A stretch of 43,012 bases of DNA from Candidatus Sulfotelmatobacter sp. (GTDB taxonomy: Bacteria > Acidobacteriota > Terriglobia > Terriglobales > Acidobacteriaceae): assembly GCA_030038255.1 (NCBI GenBank), contig JASHPH010000167.1, positions 1 through 43,012 of the forward strand, read 5' to 3'. Numbering within the stretch: position 1 is the first letter of the stretch; every line of letters begins with the position of its first letter. The notes beneath the pieces are model-generated. The model did not search any database and was not told where the DNA came from. It saw only the letters and a program-made list of their open reading frames with translations. Position numbers and translations under genes: made by a program. Positions 18,251 through 27,733 of the stretch are shown one piece after another.

Positions 18251-19432
18251 TCAATTCCCCGCCTGCGCGCGGTGTTTTCTCTCAGCGGTGAGTGAATCCA
18301 GGGCGCCGCGCGCGATTTGCGCCAGCGGCAAAACGAGATCGACAGCGCCTTGCTCGATAGCTTCGCGAGGCATTCCGAACACAACACAAGTGGCTTCATC
18401 CTGCGCGATGGTGATGGCGCCAGTCTCCTTCATTTCGAGCAATCCCTGCGCTCCATCATCGCCCATCCCGGTCATGATCACCCCGACTGCGTTTCGGCCA
18501 GCAGAAACGGCGACGGAGCGAAACAGAACATCCACGCTCGGCCGGTGTCGCGACACCAGGGGCCCGTCCATGATGTTGACCACAAGGTTCGGGCCGTCGC
18601 TGTTGACGACGCAGTGATAGTTGCCCGGAGCAATCAGCGCCATACCGGGCCGCAGTGGAACTTCATCGCGAGCCTCGCTGACTTCGATCGCGCAATCCTG
18701 GTTCAATCGGTCGGCAAAGGCGCGCGTGAAATTCTCCGGCATATGCTGAACTACCACGATGGGCGGGCAGTCCGGCGGCATCGCTGAGAGAAAGACCCGC
18801 AGGGCTTCGGTGCCACCGGTCGAAGCGCCGACCGCAATCAGGCCGTGCGAAGGATTCCAGTCGCGGTGTTTTGTGCGGAGTGGCAGCACCGCGTCGGCGC
18901 TGAGTCGGGCAGGTGCCGCGATCCTTTGCCGAGGGATGATCCTCGCTTCGGCTGCGCTCCATACGACGTCGAGCAGAAGCACCGCTGACTCGTGCAGAAA
19001 GTCGCGCACTCCCAGCTTTGGCTTGGTGACGATTTCAACCGCACCTTCTTCCAGCGCACGCAGTGCAAGGTCTGTGCCCTTGGCGGCCAAGCCGGAGCAG
19101 ACCACGACAGGCAGTGGCGACTCCGCCATAATTTTGCGCAGGAAGGTCAGACCGTCCATGCGCGGCATTTCCAGGTCGGTGATGACCACGTCCGGGCGTT
19201 CCTTCTGCATTTTGACGCCAGCGATCAGCGGGTCGGAGGCCACGCTCACCGTGATTCTTCGGTCCGTCTGCAGAATCGCCTGCATCACCTGCCGGACCGT
19301 AGCGGAGTCGTCCACGACCAGCACATGCAACTTTTCCGGTTGCCGGTTGCATGATCCGTGTTCGCCGGCCCGAGGTGAAGAAGACTCGGGCGACATCTGG
19401 CCTGAATTCGAAACCCCTGAATTAATAGCCAA
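18251..19432 (-). CDS. cheB: Chemotaxis protein-glutamate methylesterase CheB
   Basis: 393 aa: receiver domain with acidic pair D41/D42 and phospho-acceptor D86 (VVITDLEMPRMDG), a linker, and the methylesterase domain with Ser motif VGASTGGTEALR, catalytic His in VVVQHMPENFT and Asp in GMGDDGAQG. It removes methyl groups from, or deamidates, the chemoreceptor when phosphorylated by CheA. Last gene of the operon; overlaps cheR by 11 nt. Apparently complete. Confidence 0.95.
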   Translation of the reverse strand: MAINSGVSNSGQMSPESSSPRAGEHGSCNRQPEKLHVLVVDDSATVRQVMQAILQTDRRITVSVASDPLIAGVKMQKERPDVVITDLEMPRMDGLTFLRKIMAESPLPVVVCSGLAAKGTDLALRALEEGAVEIVTKPKLGVRDFLHESAVLLLDVVWSAAEARIIPRQRIAAPARLSADAVLPLRTKHRDWNPSHGLIAVGASTGGTEALRVFLSAMPPDCPPIVVVQHMPENFTRAFADRLNQDCAIEVSEARDEVPLRPGMALIAPGNYHCVVNSDGPNLVVNIMDGPLVSRHRPSVDVLFRSVAVSAGRNAVGVIMTGMGDDGAQGLLEMKETGAITIAQDEATCVVFGMPREAIEQGAVDLVLPLAQIARGALDSLTAERKHRAQAGN

Positions 19433-20348
19433 GATGCTCTCCTGCCCGCGCGTACACTGCCGGGACCAAGCTCTTTAAGTGCGAGTTCATGCTGCTCAGA
19501 TTCTCTGCTTGCCCCACGAAGAGAAGCCCGTTGCGGACGAGACAACGGGTCAGGTGTTCCACCACTTTTTGCTTCGATTCGAGATCAAAATAGATCAGAA
19601 CATTGCGGCAGAAGATCAGGTCGAAGTGCGCCTGTGGCGGATAAGGTCCGTGAGCGAGATTCAGTTTCTGGAAATCGACCATAGCCTGGATCTCGGGCAT
19701 AACTTTCATCTGGCCTTCCTGCTGGTCCACGCCCTTGAGCATGTAGTCCTTTAGCAGCGCCTCGGGAATGTCCGGAGACTTGGCGATGTTGTAGATCCCG
19801 ATGCGCGCCTGCGCCAGAATTCGCGTGGAGATGTCGGTGGCGAAGACGGCCACGCTCCAGCCTTGCTCGGCCGGAAGATGCCTTGCCAGAAGCATCGCCA
19901 GGGAATAGGGTTCTTCGCCGGACGAGCAACCAGCGCTCCACACGCGCACGGTTTTTGTGCGCAATCCCTGTTGAGCGTCTGCGCGCCAGCGTGGAATGAC
20001 CCGGCCCTCCAGAAATTCGAAGTGCCTGGGGTCGCGAAAAAATCGCGTTTCGTTGGTGGTGATCGCGTCGATCATCAAAACGCGCTCTTCGTGTTGATCG
20101 GGCAAAGTGACCAGGCCGTAATACTGTTCTAGAGAGGACATTTGCAGCACGCGCAGCCGCCGCGAAAGGCGCCCGCACAGGAGCGCCGACTTGGTATGGC
20201 CCAGCCAGATGCCGGTTTCCTGATGAATGAGCTGCTGAAACTTTCCGAAGAGCGCAGGAGAAACCGAGAATCCCGAGGGATCTCGCGGTAGCGCGGCGGG
20301 ATCAGGCAGAGGGCCCGACCGTTTGCGACGAGGCGCGCTTGCGGGCAA
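19422..20348 (-). CDS. cheR: Chemotaxis protein methyltransferase CheR
   Basis: 308 aa. N-terminal helical domain (FGKFQQLIHQETGIWLG) then SAM-binding domain with TTNETRFFRDPRHFEFL, VWSAGCSSGEEPYSLAM and FDLIFCRNVLIYFD. Methylates glutamates of the receptor encoded in the same operon. The receptor ends in GFSRF, which fits the C-terminal pentapeptide bound by some CheR proteins. It begins 2 nt after the cheW stop. Confidence 0.95.
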   Translation of the reverse strand: MPASAPRRKRSGPLPDPAALPRDPSGFSVSPALFGKFQQLIHQETGIWLGHTKSALLCGRLSRRLRVLQMSSLEQYYGLVTLPDQHEERVLMIDAITTNETRFFRDPRHFEFLEGRVIPRWRADAQQGLRTKTVRVWSAGCSSGEEPYSLAMLLARHLPAEQGWSVAVFATDISTRILAQARIGIYNIAKSPDIPEALLKDYMLKGVDQQEGQMKVMPEIQAMVDFQKLNLAHGPYPPQAHFDLIFCRNVLIYFDLESKQKVVEHLTRCLVRNGLLFVGQAENLSSMNSHLKSLVPAVYARAGEHLGY

Positions 20349-20350
20349 CG

Positions 20351-20917
20351 TTAAGCCCCCGATTCGGCGGCGCGCTTGCCAGACTTCGAACGAGGCGAAA
20401 CGGTTTCGGCAGGAAGCGTCTTCACTGAGTCCGTCACCGCTACGATTTCATCGGCGGAAAGAACCTTGTCGATGTCGAGGATCAGGCAGAATTTCTTGCC
20501 CATCTTGCCCATGCCCAACAGGAATTCGAGTCTCACGCGAGTTCCGAAGGGCGGGGTTGCCTCGATATCGTTCTCGAGGAAATCGAGCACCTGGTTTACG
20601 GAGTCGGCCATCACGCCCATGGTCAGCTTGTCGCCGTTGTAGGAAACTTCGGTGATGACGATGCAGGAAAACTTCGAGGTCTGGCTCGCCGGCAATCCGA
20701 ACTTCACCGCCAGATCGATGACAGGAACCACATTGCCGCGCAGATTGGTGACTCCGCGAATCCACGGTGCGGTGTTGGGCACCGCGGTGACCGTGTCGAA
20801 TTCGATGATTTCCTTGACCTTCAAAATGTTGACGGCATACTCTTCGCCGGCAACATAAAAGGTCAGGTACTGTCCGTGGCTGACCGGCTGCGGCGAAGCT
20901 TCCTTGACCGCTTCCAT
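20351..20917 (-). CDS. cheW: Chemotaxis adaptor CheW
   Basis: 188 aa. Single SH3-like CheW domain: LTFYVAGEEYAVNILKVKEI, PWIRGVTNLRGNVVPVIDLA and GVMADSVNQVLDF. It couples the receptor to CheA. A Ser/Lys-rich tail of about 25 residues (TVSPRSKSGKRAAESGA) follows the domain. Start ATG 20917 is preceded by AAGGAG at 6 nt; an in-frame TTG at 20932 would include that SD. Lies between the receptor gene and cheR. Confidence 0.93.
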   Translation of the reverse strand: MEAVKEASPQPVSHGQYLTFYVAGEEYAVNILKVKEIIEFDTVTAVPNTAPWIRGVTNLRGNVVPVIDLAVKFGLPASQTSKFSCIVITEVSYNGDKLTMGVMADSVNQVLDFLENDIEATPPFGTRVRLEFLLGMGKMGKKFCLILDIDKVLSADEIVAVTDSVKTLPAETVSPRSKSGKRAAESGA

Positions 20918-21003
20918 GATCTGCTCCTTCAAGTTCGTTGCTGTAGCGCGTTTCTTGCTCTGTCCGATCCAACCAGAGGATCGTTCGCTCCCGTGAGGCT
21001 CGT

Positions 21004-22653
21004 TTAGAAGCGCGAAAACCCGGGCTCCTCAACCGACTTGGCAGGCTGCTTTGACGGCTTGAGTTCGCCCAGTCCCATCTTCAGCGTCTTGAGATGAGGA
21101 AGTGCTGCCCACCGCTTCTTGTCGGCATCGTGGTCGGTCGACTTGTCTTCCGCCACATGGAAGAATGTCATCAGCTGCTGCAGCTGTTCGGACTGTGCTG
21201 CGAGTTCTTCAGCGGTGCTCGAAAGTTCTTCTGCCGACGACGCGTTACGCTGCGTGACGCTGTCTACTTGAGACATGGCGCGGTTGATCTGCGTGACTCC
21301 CGAGGATTGCTCGGACGAAGCCGCCGTTACTTCCTGTACCAGTTCGGCCGTTCTGCGGATGGCGGGCACAAGCTCGGCCAGCAACTGTCCGGAGCGTTCC
21401 GCGACCGACACGCTGTTTGCGGCCAGGTCGCTGATTTCCTTTGCGGCTACCTGGCTACGTTCCGCTAGCTTTCGAACTTCGACGGCAACCACGGCAAAAC
21501 CGCGGCCCTGATCGCCGGCGCGGGCGGCTTCAATCGCGGCGTTCAGCGCGAGCAGGTTGGTCTGGTAGGCAATGTCTTCGATGACCGAGATCTTGGCGGC
21601 AATCTGCTTCATCGCCACCATCGTCTCCTGAACAGCTTCTCCGCTTTCTTCGGCTGCATGTGCGCCCTTCTCGGCCACCTGCTCAACCTTGCGGCTGTTT
21701 TCGGCGTTCTGCGTGATCGAAGCATTCATCTGCTCAAGGCTGGCGCTGGTCTCCTCGACAGATGCGGCCTGTTCGCTGGTGCCCTGCGACAGGCTCTGCG
21801 ACGAAGCCGACACCTGCGCCGCGGCCGAAGCCACCGCCGACGATCCCTCCCGGACATCGCGAATGATGGCCGAGAGTTTCGTGCTCATGTCCTGCATCGA
21901 CTGCAGCAACTTTCCGGTTTCGGATTTGTCGGTCGCCTGAATCGTCCGGCTCAGATCGCCGGCAGCGATCGCCTCAGCGTGTCTTACCGCTTGCTGGATC
22001 GGCACCGTGATGGTGCGCGTGACGGAGAATGCGCCAAAGCCAGCCAGAAGGAGCGTGAGGATGAAGACGACAAGCGCGATCCGCCGCGCGCGCGCATAGG
22101 CGTCGGCGCTGTCTTTGATGGCCTTTTGCACGGCCTCGGACTGAAGGTCTACAAACTTGATCCAGGAGGCGCGATAGACGGCCAGGTCCGGCATGACTTC
22201 GTTCATCAGGACGTCCATCGCTTCGTCGCGCTTCTTGTCGGCCAGCAGTTTTTTCGCTTTGTTGCGCGCGTTGACATAGGCAGTGCGATTCTGTGTGACG
22301 ATTTCAAAGAGATCCCGCTCTTTCTGGGAACTCAGGCTCTTTTCGATCTCCCCGACTTCCGCGCCGATCTGTTTGCTGATGCCGTCGTTCTGGTCGTTCA
22401 GCTTTTTCTCGGCGTCTGCATCTTTGGTCTCAAACAACTGGAGCGTGATGCGGGCGTTGTCGGTGGAGTTCGCGATGGTGTTGTTGGTCAGCTTGGTGAT
22501 GTTGAAGCGGTTTTGCAATTCCGCCGTCGTGCTTTCGTTGAGGCGGCCAAGCCAGGCCAACCCTGCCGCGCCCAATACCACCAGGACCAACAAGAATGAT
22601 CCGAAAAGAATGCCCAATCTGGTGCCAATCTTCCAATCCTGCCAAGTGTTCAT
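21004..22653 (-). CDS. Methyl-accepting chemotaxis protein
   Basis: 549 aa. TM1 ([21 protein letters not shown]), a periplasmic helical domain of about 160 residues resembling the four-helix-bundle MCP family, TM2 ([20 protein letters not shown]), HAMP, and the cytoplasmic signalling helix hairpin with tip [41 protein letters not shown] flexible tail ends GFSRF. The periplasmic ligand is unknown. It is the only receptor in the operon and sits between cheA and cheW. Confidence 0.94.
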   Translation of the reverse strand: MNTWQDWKIGTRLGILFGSFLLVLVVLGAAGLAWLGRLNESTTAELQNRFNITKLTNNTIANSTDNARITLQLFETKDADAEKKLNDQNDGISKQIGAEVGEIEKSLSSQKERDLFEIVTQNRTAYVNARNKAKKLLADKKRDEAMDVLMNEVMPDLAVYRASWIKFVDLQSEAVQKAIKDSADAYARARRIALVVFILTLLLAGFGAFSVTRTITVPIQQAVRHAEAIAAGDLSRTIQATDKSETGKLLQSMQDMSTKLSAIIRDVREGSSAVASAAAQVSASSQSLSQGTSEQAASVEETSASLEQMNASITQNAENSRKVEQVAEKGAHAAEESGEAVQETMVAMKQIAAKISVIEDIAYQTNLLALNAAIEAARAGDQGRGFAVVAVEVRKLAERSQVAAKEISDLAANSVSVAERSGQLLAELVPAIRRTAELVQEVTAASSEQSSGVTQINRAMSQVDSVTQRNASSAEELSSTAEELAAQSEQLQQLMTFFHVAEDKSTDHDADKKRWAALPHLKTLKMGLGELKPSKQPAKSVEEPGFSRF

Positions 22654-22676
22654 AGCCGTGAACCTTTCTCTCTCCC

Positions 22677-24335
22677 TCAGTGAACTCCGCTCGCTGATTT
22701 CCCCTGCAAGCCGGACTGCATCATGCCTTGCAACAGACCAGGCACATCAATGATCAAGCCGACTTTTCCGTCGCCCAGAATCGTCGAGCCCGCGATGCCT
22801 GAAACTCCACGAAACACCTTGCCCAGCGGCTTGATGACCGCCTGCATGCCGCCGAGCAGTTGATCCACTGCAATTCCCGCCTGAAAGTCACCCACCCTTA
22901 CCACGACCACGTTTTCCCGGGCCGCGCTTGCGGTTGATTGGCCAAACACCTCGCGCAACCGAATGTAGGGCAGGGCAGTGCCGCGCAGATTCAGAACGCC
23001 GCTGTTCCCGGATTTTCCGTTTGCACTCGGCAGCTCCGTGCATTCCACGACGTATTGCTGCGGAACCACGTATGTGTCACTGCCGGCCTGCACTGAAAAT
23101 CCGTCGATGATCGCGAGCGTAAGCGGAAGGCGGATCGTCACCGTCGTGCCTCTACCCTCTTCGCTTGCGATGTCCACAGTTCCGTGCAACGCTTCAACAT
23201 TGCGTTTCACCACATCCAGGCCCACACCGCGTCCCGAAAGCTCCGTGACTGACTCGGCCGTGGAAAATCCCGGACGGAACAAGACCTGATACAGTTCGGA
23301 GTCCGAGGCCGGATTGGCGTTCTGGAAGAATCCCGACTGCTTCGCCTTCTGCAGAATCTTTGCCCGATCCAGGCCAGCGCCATCGTCCTGCAGAGTGACT
23401 ACCACGTATCCGCCGACGTGAGCCGCCGAGATCGTGATCAGGCCACAGGGGTTCTTGCCTTTCTTCTTGCGCAGCGGCGGAGTCTCGATGCCGTGATCGA
23501 TGGCATTGCGGATCATGTGCAGAACAGCGTCTTTCAGATGTTCGAGCACCGTGGTGTCGACCTCGACGTCTCCTCCCATCACCTCGACCCGTGCCAGTTT
23601 GCTGTGGCTGTTGGCGAGATCGCGCACCGCACGCAAATTCTGGCGGAGCATGGTGCCGATCGGAAGAAGCCGGACCCGCATGACTTCATCCTGCAGGTCG
23701 CGGAAGAGCCGCTCTGTCTCTCCCTGCATCTCGAGCAAGTCGCGCCCCAATTCGCCGGCCACTTTCTCGATCATTCGACGCAAGCGCCCCTGGGCGATGA
23801 CGATCTCGCCGGTGAGGTTCAACATGCGGTCGAGCTTGTCAATGTCGGTGCGCAGCGTGCGGCTGGCAGCGCCGGGCGCGGCAAAGGACGTGGCTGCACT
23901 GGCTTGCTGCTCTGCCTTCGGGTTGGGCGCCATCACTCTTTGCGATCGCGCGGCAACTTCATTGCCGATCTGTTTTCTCAGCTGCTGCTGCTCCAGCGTG
24001 AGCTTTGGATTTCCGGCAGGAGTCGCGGCGACCAGGGCGCGCAACTCATCGACCGCCTTGAGCAGGAGCGAGATCACATCCGCGCTGACTTCCGCGTTCC
24101 GTTCGCGGAGCACATCCAGCAAGTCCTCGACGGCATGTGAGAAGCTCTTGAGATCGTCGAGTTCCAGCGAAGTGGCGTTTCCCTTGAGCGTGTGAGCCAC
24201 GCGAAAAATGTCGTCGAGCAGCTCTGTGCCTCCGGATCTCGACTCCATGGCGAGGAGTGACTGCTCCATGAGGTCCAGACCCTCCTGGGTCTCGGCTACA
24301 AACGATGTCAGAACTGCGTCGCGATCAAAATCCAT
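22677..24335 (-). CDS. cheA: Chemotaxis histidine kinase CheA
   Basis: 552 aa. P1 Hpt domain with H48 in [12 protein letters not shown]3 dimerisation helices around [21 protein letters not shown]4 ATPase with [21 protein letters not shown] and [10 protein letters not shown]5 CheW-like C-terminus. The linker between P1 and P3 (about 110-160) is too short for a normal P2 domain. Reading the phosphoryl acceptor without P2 is common in shorter CheA proteins. Phosphorylates the CheB receiver and probably the response regulator encoded first in the operon. Confidence 0.95.
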   Translation of the reverse strand: MDFDRDAVLTSFVAETQEGLDLMEQSLLAMESRSGGTELLDDIFRVAHTLKGNATSLELDDLKSFSHAVEDLLDVLRERNAEVSADVISLLLKAVDELRALVAATPAGNPKLTLEQQQLRKQIGNEVAARSQRVMAPNPKAEQQASAATSFAAPGAASRTLRTDIDKLDRMLNLTGEIVIAQGRLRRMIEKVAGELGRDLLEMQGETERLFRDLQDEVMRVRLLPIGTMLRQNLRAVRDLANSHSKLARVEVMGGDVEVDTTVLEHLKDAVLHMIRNAIDHGIETPPLRKKKGKNPCGLITISAAHVGGYVVVTLQDDGAGLDRAKILQKAKQSGFFQNANPASDSELYQVLFRPGFSTAESVTELSGRGVGLDVVKRNVEALHGTVDIASEEGRGTTVTIRLPLTLAIIDGFSVQAGSDTYVVPQQYVVECTELPSANGKSGNSGVLNLRGTALPYIRLREVFGQSTASAARENVVVVRVGDFQAGIAVDQLLGGMQAVIKPLGKVFRGVSGIAGSTILGDGKVGLIIDVPGLLQGMMQSGLQGKSASGVH

Positions 24336-24377
24336 CGTGCTCTTTTCTCCGAACGTGCACTCCGCAAAGCCGGCAAT

Positions 24378-24926
24378 CTACGGGGTAGGCGGCTCGGCAA
24401 AATCCCGGATCAGCGTGATGCCATCCTGAGTGTGAAAGATCAACTTTCGCCCGCGCTTTCCCATCACATCTTTCGCGACCAGGCGAATGCCCGCGCCGCG
24501 GAGGAACTCCTCCGCGAGCTGGGAATTTCTGGTTCCAACCGACTCCGAGGGATTCGCCGAAAATGCGCTGGATCCGCCGAAAAGCTTGGCCTGCAAATCC
24601 TCAATCTTGCATCCCATGGCCAGCAGTTCGTTCAGCAGCGCCGGGTTGGCAATGTTTCCATAGCGGAGGCGGTTCGCCCCGTTGTCGGTTCCCTCCGGCA
24701 ATAGATAGTGGTTCATTCCGCCAATCTTCCTGCGCCTGTCCCAAAGACATAGCGCGGCACAGGAGCCCAAGATGGTGGTGATGACTGCCGGTTCGCGAGA
24801 CACAAAGAGTTGTCCGGGGTAGAGAAAGTGTTTGGGCGCAGAAGTAGGTTTCTCGTCGTGTTCAAACCCTTTCATGACGTCTGCAGGGAGTACGGCTGGG
24901 TTGAATTTTTCGACGTTCCGGCTCAT
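24378..24926 (-). CDS. cheD: Chemoreceptor glutamine deamidase CheD
   Basis: 182 aa. CheD motifs: VITTILGSCAALCLWD with Thr and catalytic Cys, GGMNHYLLPEG with catalytic His, and LFGGSSAF. It deamidates receptor glutamines and in some systems interacts with CheC. No cheC is present in this window. An extra N-terminal 30 residues precede the core. Located between the GAF protein and cheA genes. Confidence 0.93.
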   Translation of the reverse strand: MSRNVEKFNPAVLPADVMKGFEHDEKPTSAPKHFLYPGQLFVSREPAVITTILGSCAALCLWDRRRKIGGMNHYLLPEGTDNGANRLRYGNIANPALLNELLAMGCKIEDLQAKLFGGSSAFSANPSESVGTRNSQLAEEFLRGAGIRLVAKDVMGKRGRKLIFHTQDGITLIRDFAEPPTP

Positions 24927-24944
24927 CCTCTTCTCCTGACCGAC

Positions 24945-25439
24945 CTAATCATTCGCATTCGCGCTGCTCTCAAACAGGGCTTTGCCCGTTTCGTCGGAGA
25001 GCAACTTCACGAGATTGATATCCGCCTTGTCGAAGCCGAGTTTTTGCGGCAACAACTTCAACATGACTAGGACCCCTACCGTGCGGCCGTGCAAACGAAT
25101 CGGCACAAAAATTCGCAGCGGCGGATTTTCATAGCGGGTGTGCTCTTCGTGATCGACCTGGGCAACGTGAAATTCTCCCTGCATCACGCGGCGTAACGCG
25201 GACTCGTCAAAGCTGTCCAGCGTGCCGTGCCGCTGCGTGTCTATGCCAAAGGACCAGAGCAGCCCGCCGTTTCCACGCTCCACGGTAAAGAGTCCAATTT
25301 CTTCGCAACCCAGCAGGTTGGTGACAATTTCGCGGATTGCCTCCAGCGTGTCGGCCCGGTCTACGCTCTCCCGAAGCCGTTTCTGAGCAGCTTCCAGCCG
25401 TGGATCCTCGAACTTGCTGATCGCCGCGCTCGCCGTCAT
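24945..25439 (-). CDS. GAF-domain protein
   Basis: 164 aa covering a single GAF-like fold: DTLEAIREIVTNLLGCEEIG, PPLRIFVPIRLHGRTVGVLV and INLVKLLSDETGKALFES at the end. No output domain is attached. Its place between the response regulator and cheD genes suggests a cytoplasmic sensory or scaffold input to this chemotaxis pathway; the ligand cannot be told from sequence. Confidence 0.8.
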   Translation of the reverse strand: MTASAAISKFEDPRLEAAQKRLRESVDRADTLEAIREIVTNLLGCEEIGLFTVERGNGGLLWSFGIDTQRHGTLDSFDESALRRVMQGEFHVAQVDHEEHTRYENPPLRIFVPIRLHGRTVGVLVMLKLLPQKLGFDKADINLVKLLSDETGKALFESSANAND

Positions 25440-25510
25440 CCTCTCGTCCTCATGCTCTCGTTCCCCATGCCTGCAACTTTTTTGTCTCGAGAAATCCTTT
25501 TCCTTGGCTG

Positions 25511-25885
25511 CTACTCTCCCAAATAGCTTTGCAGCAACTTCACTAGTTCCTCGCCATCAACGGGCTTCGTCAGATAGTCGTTGCAGCCACTCTGAAATCC
25601 GGCCTCCATGTAGGTCTCTTCTCCACGGGTCGTGAGCAGAACGATCGGGACCTCGCGGGTCTCCGGCAGCTGCCGCAGCTTCTTGCAAGCTTCAAAGCCA
25701 TTCATGCGAGGCATCACCACGTCCATCAGCACCAGGTCCGGGTGCTCCTCACTGGCCTTGCTCACGGCCTCCAATCCATCGGCCGCGGTTACACATTGGT
25801 ACTTTGTGCGTTTCTCCAGGATGGCTGTCTCCATCATCAGAGCCGTCTTGGAGTCATCGACAAGAAGAATTTTCTTGGGCGTCAT
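25511..25885 (-). CDS. Single-domain response regulator (CheY/PilH-like)
   Basis: 124 aa receiver: KKILLVDDSKTALMMETAIL, acceptor Asp in DLVLMDVVMPRMNG, LLTTRGEE with the switch Thr, and YLTKPVDGEELV. First gene of the chemotaxis operon, with GAGGG about 6 nt upstream. It resembles PilG/PilH-type regulators as much as CheY, so output could be flagella, pili or another function. No motility genes are in the window to decide. Confidence 0.9.
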   Translation of the reverse strand: MTPKKILLVDDSKTALMMETAILEKRTKYQCVTAADGLEAVSKASEEHPDLVLMDVVMPRMNGFEACKKLRQLPETREVPIVLLTTRGEETYMEAGFQSGCNDYLTKPVDGEELVKLLQSYLGE

Positions 25886-26307
25886 GGTTCCCTCGAAATC
25901 CGTGACTCTCTCAGCCTGGGTACTTCGACTGAGTCCTGCTTAAAGCACTTGTAAAGCCCGGCGCGAAGTTAGCCGCCGGCACAAAGAGGCTGGAATCTAG
26001 CGGTCCGCCAACTCAGAAGATTAAAGGCTTCTTAGAGATTTCTGGAGTTACGTTAGTGCTTGATCGGGCGCGCGCTTTTAATAATGAGGAGCTATCCGGA
26101 GGAACTGCAGCACCGAGTCGCGATTTTTCTACCGAAGGACGCGCGGTGATCCCGAACGCACAGACCGGTCGTTACCGCAGGCCGTGATCTCTGGTCATCA
26201 ACGGGATGATCTAGCGCTGCCTTCCTTCAGGCCGCGTTCGCTTCGCCAAAAATTCTCCTGAAACCGTACAACGCGAAGATTTCTTTTTGATATAGTTCCT
26301 CTCCGTC
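25886..26307. other. Intergenic region between chemotaxis operon and transporter
   Basis: 422 bp between divergent genes. No ORF with an SD, RNA gene or strong terminator was found. A small palindrome TGCTTAAAGCA (25937-25947) lies 50 bp upstream of the response-regulator start, and TATAGT at 26291-26296 lies 11 nt before the transporter ATG with no convincing -35 box. No flagellar (sigma-28) promoter was recognised. Confidence 0.5.
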
Positions 26308-27621
26308 ATGACCTCCCCTATACCGCGCCCCACTCCTTCGATCTCCGCCGTGCCAACCCTTACGCAAAATCAGCTCCGCGGCTTCTGGGCGGCGTGGGGT
26401 GGGTGGGCGCTGGATGGAATGGACTCTTTTATATATGCGCTGGTGCTAGTGCCTTCGATGCGCGAACTCCTGCCGCGCTCGGGCATAGAGGCCACGAAAG
26501 GGAATATCGGGGTATACGGCGGCACGCTGTTCGCCCTGTTTCTGGTCGGATGGGGTCTGGCGTTTCTCTGGGGACCGATCGGAGACAAGTTTGGCCGCGT
26601 GCGCACACTGATGCTGACGATCGTGTGGTATTCCGCATTTACGTTCTTGAGCGCGTTGGTGACCAGGGTTTGGCAGCTCGCGCTTCTGCGCCTGCTGGCC
26701 GGGATCGGAATCGGCGGCGAGTGGGCCATGGGGGGAACCTTCGTGGCGGAAGAGTGGCCGGAGCGGCGACGCGTTGCTGGTTCCGGTTACATGCACACCG
26801 GGTACTATGTCGGATTCCTGTTGGCGGCGATTGCCAACTATACGGTCGGAAGCCACTTCGGCTGGCGAGCCATGTTTGTGGTGGGTGGCGTTCCCGCTCT
26901 GCTGCTGGCCTGGGTCCGCCATGGAGTGACGGAGCCTTCGCGCTGGCGCGAAAAGGGGAATGTGATCCGCAATTGGGAGGTTTGGCGTCCGCTGGCGGCG
27001 CTGTTTTCCCCTAAATGGCGCCGGCGCACGATCTTGAACTCACTCTTCATGCTGGCCTCGATCTGCGGGCTCTGGGCCGGAACGGTCTACGTTCCCGCTG
27101 CCGCGACAACACTCTCGGAGGCTGCGGGGCACGTGGGACCTGCCGCGACGAGGCTTGCTTCTTTGGCAACGATGCTGGTCTCGGTTGGGACGATCCTCGG
27201 CTGCCTCGCCATGCCCGCGATTGCCAATCGGATCGGCCGCCGCGGCGCCCTGGCTTTCTTCTTCACGCTGATGATGGTTTTCATCGCTGTCACCTTCGGC
27301 TATGTCTTTTATCTGGGAGCGGCGGGACTGCCGTGGTTTTTTGTCTGTCTCTTCTTTCTTGGCATTGGCGGTGCGAATTTTGCTGTCTACACGCTTTGGC
27401 TGCCGGAGCAATATCCGACCGAGTGCCGGGCGAGCGCCTTCGCCTTTGCCACGTCCATGGCCCGCTTTGGAGGCGCCGGCATCACATTCTTGGTGGGAGC
27501 TGGCATCCGTCACTACGGATCCTTAGGCGTGCCCGTGGCGATGACGGCGATCGCATTTGCTATCGGGTTGTGTTTGATCCCATTCGGTGCTGAAACTCGC
27601 GGGCAACCTTTACCGGAGTAA
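26308..27621 (+). CDS. MFS transporter (metabolite:H+ symporter type)
   Basis: 437 aa, about 12 membrane segments. The start GGWALDGMDSFIYALVLVPSM, loop 2-3 motif GPIGDKFGRVRTL, and LLAGIGIGGEWAMGGTFVAE fit the sugar/organic-acid or lactate-type symporter branches. The LPEQYPTECRASAFAF segment is shared with those families. The substrate cannot be assigned. It converges on the OFA antiporter gene, separated by a strong terminator hairpin, and is not covered by the GntR operators seen nearby. Confidence 0.85.
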   Translation: MTSPIPRPTPSISAVPTLTQNQLRGFWAAWGGWALDGMDSFIYALVLVPSMRELLPRSGIEATKGNIGVYGGTLFALFLVGWGLAFLWGPIGDKFGRVRTLMLTIVWYSAFTFLSALVTRVWQLALLRLLAGIGIGGEWAMGGTFVAEEWPERRRVAGSGYMHTGYYVGFLLAAIANYTVGSHFGWRAMFVVGGVPALLLAWVRHGVTEPSRWREKGNVIRNWEVWRPLAALFSPKWRRRTILNSLFMLASICGLWAGTVYVPAAATTLSEAAGHVGPAATRLASLATMLVSVGTILGCLAMPAIANRIGRRGALAFFFTLMMVFIAVTFGYVFYLGAAGLPWFFVCLFFLGIGGANFAVYTLWLPEQYPTECRASAFAFATSMARFGGAGITFLVGAGIRHYGSLGVPVAMTAIAFAIGLCLIPFGAETRGQPLPE

Positions 27622-27667
27622 ATCGCACCCCATCACTGGATAGCGAAAAGTTTTTGGGAAACAAGAG

Positions 27668-27695
27668 AAAGGCTCCCTGATTTAAGGGAGCCTTT
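27668..27695. terminator. Bidirectional intrinsic terminator
   Basis: AAAGGCTCCCT (27668-27678) pairs perfectly with AGGGAGCCTTT (27685-27695) around GATTTA. With A-rich and T-rich edges it can terminate in both directions, between the convergent MFS gene (ends 27621) and the OFA gene (ends 27734). Confidence 0.9.
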
Positions 27696-27733
27696 CATAC
27701 CTCCGTCCGAATTTCCGTCGTCCGAGTTTTCGT

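Noticed and set aside
21658-22599. 313-codon plus-strand frame
   Set aside because: Antisense to the methyl-accepting chemotaxis protein gene; Arg/Leu-rich translation without motifs.
23418-24195. Two overlapping plus-strand frames of 231-240 codons
   Set aside because: Antisense to cheA, whose H, N and G boxes are all intact.
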